Part shown: positions 46,701-55,700 of the stretch, piece by piece
How positions within the stretch are numbered: the stretch's first letter is position 1
Layout of the letters: every line of letters starts with the position of its first letter
Assembly: GCF_042477335.2 (NCBI RefSeq)
Contig: NC_091255.1
Coordinates: forward strand, 38,790,501-38,854,500
From: Ovis canadensis
Lineage: Eukaryota; Chordata; Mammalia; Artiodactyla; Bovidae
Direction of reading: 5' to 3'
Length of the DNA stretch: 64,000 nt
Position numbers and translations under genes: made by a program
Notes under the pieces: generated by a model
Database searches by the model: none
What the model saw: only the letters and a program-made list of their open reading frames with translations
Told to the model about the DNA's origin: nothing

Positions 46701-49700
46701 TGGAGGCTGGGGTGTCCATGGTCCGGGTGCCAGCAAATTCGGGGTCTGTTCAGGGGGACCTGCTTCCTGACTCACAGATGACCGTCCTCAGACTTGGCAG
46801 GAGGGACTCGAGAGCTGTCTGAGTTCTCCTCATATAGGCACTCATCCCATTTGTGAGGGATTTGCCCTGTGACCTAATCTCCTCCCAAAGGCCTCCCTTA
46901 GGCTTCAGCATTTGAACTTGGGGAGGACACAGACATTCAGTTCATAGCAGCCAGGTAGCTACTGGCCAAGGGCTTCCCTGGTGGGTCAGTGATAAAGAAT
47001 CCACCTGCACCACAGGAGATGTGGGTTCAGTCCTGAGTCAGGAGGATTGTGTGGAGAGGGAAATGGCAACCCACTCCAGTATTCTTGACTGAGAAACCCG
47101 TGGACAGAGGAGCCTGGCAGGCTACAGTCCAGGGGGTCACAAAGAGTCAGACAGGACTTAGCGACTAAATGACAATAAAAAGCCAGGCTGGGGTCTGAAG
47201 GAAGCCTCCACCACACCGTCTAAAGCCGAGGAGAAACAATGATGTGAGAAACCTCCCAACTGTTGGAAAGAAGCTGAAAGCCAGGAGGTTCCCTGTAGAT
47301 TCTACTTCACTTCATGGTGAGGAGTCAAAACCACTTTTAGTAGCCAGTTCATAAATATATTACAGAGTATACACACAGATGTGAGTTCATGATTAAAACA
47401 AATGGGAATTTTGTCTCACAAGCGTGAGACACCCAGCTTTAGAACCAGCAAGTATTCCTCTTTCTTTCAAACTCAATACTGGTCAAGCCATCGTGCCTGT
47501 GGGTCACATCTGCCCACTGGGAGATCCATCTGCTTCATCTGCACTGTCTGAGCGAGTGCTTCATTCTGCAGACGGAGACACCGAGGCAGATAGAAATGAG
47601 GTGGCCTGCCTGGAGTCCAGAAAGAACAAAGACAGAAATGGAGCAGGCATCTGGGTCTCAGGGGTCCTTGCCCAGAGCGCTCCGCGGGGGCTCCCCCAGC
47701 CACAGGGAGCTTAGTCCAGCGTCCAGCTGAGCCCCCATCTTCTCCAATATGCTCCCCGCTCTGAGGTGGGAGGGAGAAGATACGAGACTGGCCAGGGAAG
47801 GTGGCAGGGCTTTGTCTGGGAATGTGTCCTGCGGGAGCTGCCCTGGTCTAGTTCCCTGGGGCAGACTCCGAGGCGTGTGTGCAGGAGTCAACAGGGATGC
47901 TTTAGGGACCAGTGCCTGGGGCAGGGTGTCGGGGGGATGCGAGGAGGGGCGGGAACCAGGCAGAGGAGGAGTTGAGCTGCAGCACAGCTGCCCAGTGGGG
48001 AAGTCCGGCCCTGTAGGGTTGCCTGGCCTTTGTCCCCCTACATCAGCTGGCCATTGGAAGTGGCTGTGGGGTGTGAGGGGGTGTGGCCCTGGGAGAGGAG
48101 GCAGTTCTGTCTGGTCGGCTGAGACTGTTCCCAAAGAGGGAGGTGTCATCAGCACCCCGAATTCTTGGTGAAGGGAGATTGGGGGTGGCAGATGGTCCCC
48201 ATGAGGGCATCTGAGTGGCACCCACCATATCCTCCATGCATCCCATGAAAACATCCACTTGTTTTAATCATGAACTCACATTTGTGTACATACTCTCTCA
48301 TATGTTTATGAACTCGTTTGTCAACTCTTCACCGTGAAGTGAAGCAGAATCTACAGGGAGTCTGATGCACTTCTGTGGCTTCTCCAGCCTGCTAGGGGAG
48401 TCCCAGGGGCTGAGGTGTGAGAAGCCACTCTCGCCTCTAACGTCGTTCCTTTTATTTGTTTAAATTGGTGGCTTTGCACTGCTGTGTCTGGTTCTGCTGT
48501 ACCGCACAGTGAGTCAGCTTTGGACATCCATATAAGTAAGGTTCCCGGTGCTACACAGTAGGTTCTCATAAGCTGTCTATTTTATACACAGTATCAATAG
48601 TGTATGTATGTCAATCCCAGCTTCCCAATTCATCACCACCACCCCCGCCCCCTTGGTATCCATACCAAGTTTGTTCCCTATATCTGTGTCTCTGTTTCTG
48701 CTTTGCAAATAAGGTTATCTTTACTATTTTTCTAGATTGTGCATATGTGCATTAATATTCAATATTTTTCTCTTTCTGACTTCATTCACTCTGTGTGACA
48801 GTCTGTAGGTCCATCCACATCTCTGCAAATGACTCCATTTGGTTCCTTTTTATGGCTAATATTCCATTGTGTCTTAGTACTACGTTTTCTTCATCTATTC
48901 CTCTGTTGTTGGAAATTTAAGCTTCTTCCATGTCCTGGCTATTGTAAATAGTGCTGCAATAAACAATGGGGTGAATATATCTTTTTTTAAAAATTATGGT
49001 TTTCTCTGGGTATATGCCCAGTGGTGGGATTGCTGGTTCATATGTAGCTTCATTCTTTTTCAGGTAGAAACTGAGATCTGGGGTCAGGAGACTTGTGGAA
49101 ACCCCAGGGGTCCTGAGGGGAGGGCTGGTCTGAATCCACCCACCTGGTCTGAACCCACCCCCTGGTCCTTGCTGTCCTGCAGACGCCTCTGTTCCTTCAC
49201 CAGGAAAGGGAATCGAGTGACTGGGAAAAAAGCCAGGAAATCCAATGCTTTCTCTGCAGGCATGAGGGCATTTATCGAAGCTCAGGGGAACTTGTGAAGA
49301 AATCCTGTGTTGGCTTAAAGAGCAATTGGGTTTTAAAGAATCTTTGCAATAAGCTGCCTCGTTTTGCCAGCAGAACAAACAAGATCCTCCAACACAGTTC
49401 GTGTGAAGGTTTCTGAAAATTATGGACACTTCAGCTTTCACAGGAGCTGGACTCTCTTTTTGTGTTGTAAAGAAGCGTCAGAACCAGGGAGCAGGTGTGG
49501 GTAATAGCACCTCTGTGGTCCCCAGGGGACCTGGAGAAGCCTCTGAGCATGTCTGCGCACGTGAGCATATGAGTATATGCACATGTGTGTCTGTGTGCAT
49601 GTATGTGTGTGGTGTGTGCTCAAGTCTGGGGATGCAAGAGGTGGGAAGGGCCCTCATGGAAGCATGGCGGGGCTTCCCTGGTGGCCAGTGGTAAAGAATC

Positions 49701-52700
49701 TGCCTGCCAGTGCAGGAGACATGGGTTCGATACCTTGTCCAGGAAGATCCCACGTGCCTCAGAGCAGCTAAAGCCCCTGCACCACAGCTATTGAGCCTGC
49801 GCTCTAGCGGCTGCGAGCCACAGCTACCCAAGCCCACGAGCCCTAGAGTCTGTGCTCCGCAACAGGAGAAGCCACCGCAAGGAGACGCCTGCGTGCCGCA
49901 ACTAGGGACAGCCCGTGCGAAGCAACGAAGAGCCAGTGCAACCTGAAGTAAATAAGTTAATAAAATAAGGAACTCACAAATCACCTCCGCTGACCACCCC
50001 CCCAAAAAAACCATGGCAATGAGTAATGAGCAGCACCCCCCCAAAAAAAAAACCATGGCAATGAGTAATGAGCAGCACCCCCCCAAAAAAAAACCATGGC
50101 AATGAGTAATGAGCAGAATTTCCCACTACATGTCCTAGATGGATTTCAGAAAACAGAAAATATATAAGTATATATTCAGTTGTGTGTATCAGTTCAGTTC
50201 CGTTCAGTTGCTCAGCCGTGTCCGACTCTTTGCGACCCCGTGAATCGCAGCACGCCAGGCCTCCCTGTCATGCTTAAATATGCGGGGATGTGTATATAAA
50301 TAGTTGTTTCATATATGCATTGTTATACGCATATACACATATATGTATGTAATGTTATGTAGTTTTTGTTATAATGTTATACACAGTCTTGTTCTTAAAT
50401 TCAGGAAACTGCAGCACCTGGAATTTTTCTTTCGTGTCTCAATCTCCCGTTAAGTTTTTGAAGGACTTCATTTTCCCGGGGCACGACTGAGTGACCAGGG
50501 CGAGGGGGCTGGTGGAGCCCTGGAGGAGAGAGGCTGTCCTGTCACCTGACCGCTGCCTGCATTTGGGGAAGCACACCTGCCCTCTAGTGGCCAATGGAGG
50601 ATGTTCAGGAGGAAAAGCGGCGGCTCATTCAGGGGCCTTTGCCTTTGCAAACTGGACCGGGAGGCTATTCAATCTCAGGCTGGCTGCAGTTGGTCACTCA
50701 GATCATTATTTCAACTTCTAACTCGATGTCATTTTTTTCTCCCTCTTTTGTCCGGGTAGTTGCATGGAATCTGCCGAAGCAAAGCGTATGATACAAAAAT
50801 ACGAAGACACGCTCTCGTTGCTGGAAAGGTAAGCCGCTTCTGCGGTTGGATTTTTTGTAAACTGAGGCCCCCTCCCAACACCTGTTCCCCTCTTCCCCCC
50901 ACCCCCCGCCCTGCCCTACCATGTCCTGCGCAGTCCCGAGTGTGCCCATGTTCCCCAGAGGCAGCGAAGCGTCCCTCCGGGTTTCATGTTACAATCACGA
51001 TACAGTGAAAACAGTGCTTCTGGGTCGCAAACACCAGGTCCCCGGGGGATGCGGCTCTAGTCTAGAAACAGGTGCTTTTCCAGGGTAGTTTTGAGGGGAG
51101 CGAGTTTTCTAAATTGGCAGAGCTAGAGGTGGGGCGCTCCCCGTGTCACCCCGAGATCAGGGTCCCAGGAAGTCAGTCGCTGCTCGCTAAGCAGGTGACA
51201 GTTGGCACTGCACGAAGAGACAGTAGGTTAGAAAAAATACTGCCCGAGTCCTTTAATGGAGAAAGCACAAGAATGAAGCTTTTACATGGGCTCACAACTG
51301 TCTGGTCTCTTGAGGGGACAGGGTCCAGATACAGCCCACGCCTTGCTGCTTCTCTCTGATACTGGCTCGACTCCTGATTCAGGAGAGGAGGGCTGTAGAT
51401 ATGACAATTATGATTATAGTTGTGGTCACACTTAGCACTGTGGAGACGCACTAGCTGGGCCATCCCCACCTACCAGGTTGCCCACGTTCTGTCCCTTCGA
51501 CTTCCCAAATTCTAGCTTCCAATCTGCCCCTCCTCTGCGTCCCCACCCCCTACATCTTCAGCAGAGACCAGAGCGTCTTGGGCCTGAGCTGCTGCAGCAG
51601 CTCCTCCGAGCCTCCCTGCTCCGGACCTCTGTCCCTCGGCGCCCACATCGTCATCGGATCCCCTGTCCCCACACCCCGTGTCCCCACACACCCCCATCTG
51701 GGAAGCCTCTCAGTGCCTCCATCATCTCCTTAATGTGAAATGAGAAGTGCTCCCTGGGGACGTCCCTGGTGGTCCAGTGACTGGGACTCCACACTCCCAA
51801 TGCAGGGAGCCCCAGTCCCATCTCTAGTCAGGAAACTAGATCCCCCATGCCAAAACTAAGAATTCATATGCCTCAACTAAAGATCCTGCATGCCACAACT
51901 AAGACTTGGTGCAGCCCAATAAATTTTTAAAAAGAAGGCAGAAGTGCTCGCTGATGTAGCCTCCCTCTCCAGTCCTGGCCCTCGCCCCTTCCTCCCTCTG
52001 ACCTACTGTCTACTCACCGCCCCCAGCACGCGGCACACAGCCTGCTGCTCCTCACTCCACCCTAGTCCACCCTGCTGCACCTGCTGTGAACACTCACTCT
52101 CCCATCGCTGCCCAGCCACCAGTGATCCTCTGAGACTCAGCAGACTGTCAGTTCGGCCCTGCCTGTGTGAGGCCCTCCCTGGCATCCTCTTTATCATCCC
52201 CACCCACTCACCTTCTTCTGCCACTTGAAGCCTGCCGCCTGTACACTCCCTGGGGTTCTACTCGCTGTGTCCTCCCTTGACCTGGGGTTGTAGCACTAGC
52301 TACATTTGTTGTGGGGTATTTACTCATCATTTCATCTCTCAAGCCCAATACATCAGTGTGACATGACTGACCAGTGCATGTCCATGAGCTGTGTGAAGAT
52401 TAGTACAAGAGCAAACCTTACTCAATAACTTCTTCCAACGTTTTCTAAGTCTAATGGCCACTTCCCTTATCCCCCCAGAGGTCACATGGAGCCTCTCTTT
52501 CCACTCTCCTATGATTTAAGTTATGCCACCTTTAGAAACAAGGGGTTATGTGTGGAAGCTGCCGTGCCTGGCGGAGTCAATGACTCTGACTTCATAATGT
52601 ACTCAGATATTTTACAAATTAGCATCTTCAATTCATGAGACATACGTCTTAAAGATAGATATAGAGAGGTTGGCGTCCCTGGTGGTTCAGTGGTAAAGAA

Positions 52701-55700
52701 TCCTACCAATGCAGGAGATGCAGGTTTGATCCCTGGGCCAGGAAGATCCCCTGGAGAAGGGCATGGTGACCCAGTATTCTTGCCTGGAGAATTCCATGGA
52801 CAAAGGAACCTGGTGGGCTATAGTCCATGGGGGTCACAAAAGAGTAGGACATGACTTAGTGACTAAGCAATGATAGAGATGCTATTTTATGTATACATCT
52901 ATCTATATAGATATATCTTCAGTTAATCATTGCCAGATGTTGGGAAGCTGGGAGGGTGCTTATGAGGTGCCTATTGTCTTTGGTCTCACAGGTATGAAAC
53001 TAGACTTTATGGGGACTGGTGTCAAACAGTAGCAGAGAAGTCCCAGTACAACCTTTCACGGCCACTTCTGAGACGTGACCCGGAGACAAAGCAGATCACT
53101 GTCAACTTTAGTCCACAGGTAAGTCGATGGAAGGAACTTCCTTTTGGTCTCTAAGAGTTGCATTTTTGACTCTGCTGATTTCAAAGGCCAACAGGCTTTT
53201 TATAAGAATATGCAAAAGGTGGTCCAAAGAACTTGCACCCTGGATTTCCTTTTTGTGGGGAGTGACTCCTAGGTTGTAGTGTTTTCTTAAGTTGTCCACT
53301 CTTCATGTTTTCCTCCAGGGTTCCCCAGTGAATTTGCTCTGATGTCACACAACAGAAAGTACTGCAAAATACCACTGATCTTTTGGTATCAGAGTCAACT
53401 GGGCCCACCTTATCTTTTTCTGGTTGTACATTTGAAATGGCCCTCTCTACTGCAATATTATATAAACAGTCATTTTTTTGACTGCCATTCATTTTTTGTT
53501 TTCATTTTTTGCATGTAAAATTTTAATATCTATCTTGAGCTTATTTCAGTATAAACTAGGAGGCTGAGGTCATTTCCCGGCTAAAGGATGAGCCTTTGTC
53601 TCAGTGTTGTCAGGGCAGCAATGAGAGCTGGCCTAGAACCACTGGAAGGAGAACTGGGAGCCCAGGAGTCTTGATATGGAGGTGGGGCTGGGGGTGGGGG
53701 GAATCTGGCTTGCTCTGGGTTTTGTCATCTGTCCTTATATGCGTCAATCCTTAATCAACTCCGAGATAACACAATAAATTAGCAAGGGATGAAGAATGGG
53801 ATGTCTGGAAACCCTGCCGGAGGCCTCTGTCTTTTGCACGGGACCACATCTGCCTGGCTTTTCCCTTCTGCACTTCCCACTAAACTCAATGCCTCCCCTC
53901 AAGAAGTTCAGAGAGGCCTGTGTGATGCTATTTCCTGATGCTCTAGTATATTAAGCCTTTAGAATAAGGCTTCCCTGGTGGCTCAGATGGTCAAGAATCC
54001 ACCTGCAATGTGGGAGACCCAAGTTTGATCTCTGGGTCAGGAAGATCCCCTGGAGTAGGAAATGGCAAACCCACTCCAGTATTCTTGCCTGGAGAAGTCC
54101 ATGGACAGAAGAGCCTGGAGGGCTACAGTCCATGGGGTCCCAAAAGAGACATGATGAGCAGCTCTCGCTTTCACTTTAGTATATTAAAGCACAAAGCATG
54201 CCAGGAAAGAGTTACAGAAACTAAGGGATATTTCCAATAATTATATTTCACAACTAAATTTGTAAAACGGGCACCTCCTCTCAACTCTGCCAGTGTCTGT
54301 GACCACGTGTCTGATGTTGTGGGGAGGGGACAGATGGTCCTCATGCATGTGGGTGATCCTAATCCTTCCCCTGACCACCCCTCAGCCCCCAACCTCCACC
54401 ACAGAGCATGGCTCCACAACCAGGGACCGACCGTTCTCATCATGGAAAGTGATGGTCGCTCAGTTGAGTCTGACTCTGCAACCCATGGAACTATAGCCCA
54501 CTAGGCTCCTCTGTCCATGGGATTCTCCAGGCAAGAATACTGAAGTGGGCTCCCATGCCCTTCTCCAGGAGATCTTCCTGACTCAAGCATCAAACTGAGG
54601 TCTCCTGCCTTGCAGGCAGATTCTTTACTGTTGGGGCCACCAGCCCCAGCCCAAAAGCATCAAGCTAGAGCCCCCCTTGGCTGTCGCTGGCGTCTTCTTT
54701 CTCAGGTTTTCCTCTTCTTACTCTGTGATTTACAGATTCGGTAAGTCTTAGTGCTTCCTGATCATCCTCCGTTTGCCTAATACTCAATTTTCCCTTTCAG
54801 AGAAGATTTAAGGAACTAGTAGAAGTAAAAAAAGAGACCCAGAAGGCCCTCTGGGGTTTCCCAGTCCTACCTATATTGCTGCTTTTCGATCCCACTGAAC
54901 CACAGGAACTCATGTCGACTCTTTCCTCCAGCTGGTTTCCGTGCTGAAAGAAATGAGTTATCTTCAGCCCCAGCAAATGACGCACATCCCCGAGACAGCA
55001 GCAGCCATGTTCTCCTCCAGAGAGTTCTACCGGCAGCTCGTGGCTAATTTGGAGTTGACAGCAACTTGGTACAACAAGGTTATAAAAACTCTGCTCGAGG
55101 TGGAATTTCCGTTAGTTCAGGAAGAGCTGCAAGGTATTGATCTCTGCCTGAGAGCTGCAGAGGAGACTCTGAGCTGGAAGACAGAAGGTAACAGGCCTCC
55201 ATCGGGAGTCTGGGGAAAAGGCTGAGGGTCAAGATTCTAATAAAGTTGGTAGAACCTCACTTTACTCCCTGGTTAACTTGATTTGGGTTTAAAGCACGAC
55301 TCCATGCTCTCAGATATATATCCAAAGCAGAGAGGACATGGAGGAATGGTGTCCCTCTTCTGCCTCCTCTGTGTGGCTGGGAGGATTGGACATCTTTGCT
55401 ACCACAGTCTGGGGAGTTTGCATGAACTCACCCATAGTCTCGAGCATATACCAGGCACTCCATGGAGGAGGGATTACACTATATTAGGTGGCAGAGTGAT
55501 AAAGAATCAGCCTGCCGATGCAGGAGATGCAAGAGATGTAGGTTCAGTCTCTGGGTCAGGAAGACTGCCCTGGAGAAGAAAATGGCAACCTACTCCAGTA
55601 TTCTTAGGAAATCCCGGGAAATCCCATGGACAGAGGAACCTGGCGGGCTACAGTCCATGGAGTCACAGAAGAGTCAGACTTGACTGAGTGACTGAGTGCA

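Larger units (their letters stand above)
46480..50759 (+). other. DNAH9: DNAH9 intron 10 (4,280 bp)
   Basis: Phase 2. Holds a Bov-tA (46970), a foldback pair of inverted arms around a GC-rich core (47290-48360), an L1 piece (48445-49045), a CHR-1-type SINE (49670), a 41-bp tandem repeat (49994-50116) and a BovB end (50190). 46480-46969 and 49046-49669 look unique. Confidence 0.9.
50829..52991 (+). other. DNAH9: DNAH9 intron 11 (2,163 bp)
   Basis: Phase 2. CHR-2-type SINE at 51753-51939 and Bov-tA at 52671-52872. The stretches 50829-51742 and 51950-52670 show no recognised repeat. Confidence 0.9.
53119..54931 (+). other. DNAH9: DNAH9 intron 12 (1,813 bp)
   Basis: Phase 0. Bov-tA SINEs in opposite orientation at 53967-54174 (+) and 54450-54648 (-); 53119-53966 looks unique. 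Confidence 0.9.

Noticed and set aside
49478-50086. 202-codon minus-strand frame with a repeated [10 protein letters not shown] peptide
   Set aside because: The peptide repeat is only the 41-bp tandem array translated, and the rest is antisense CHR-1 SINE.
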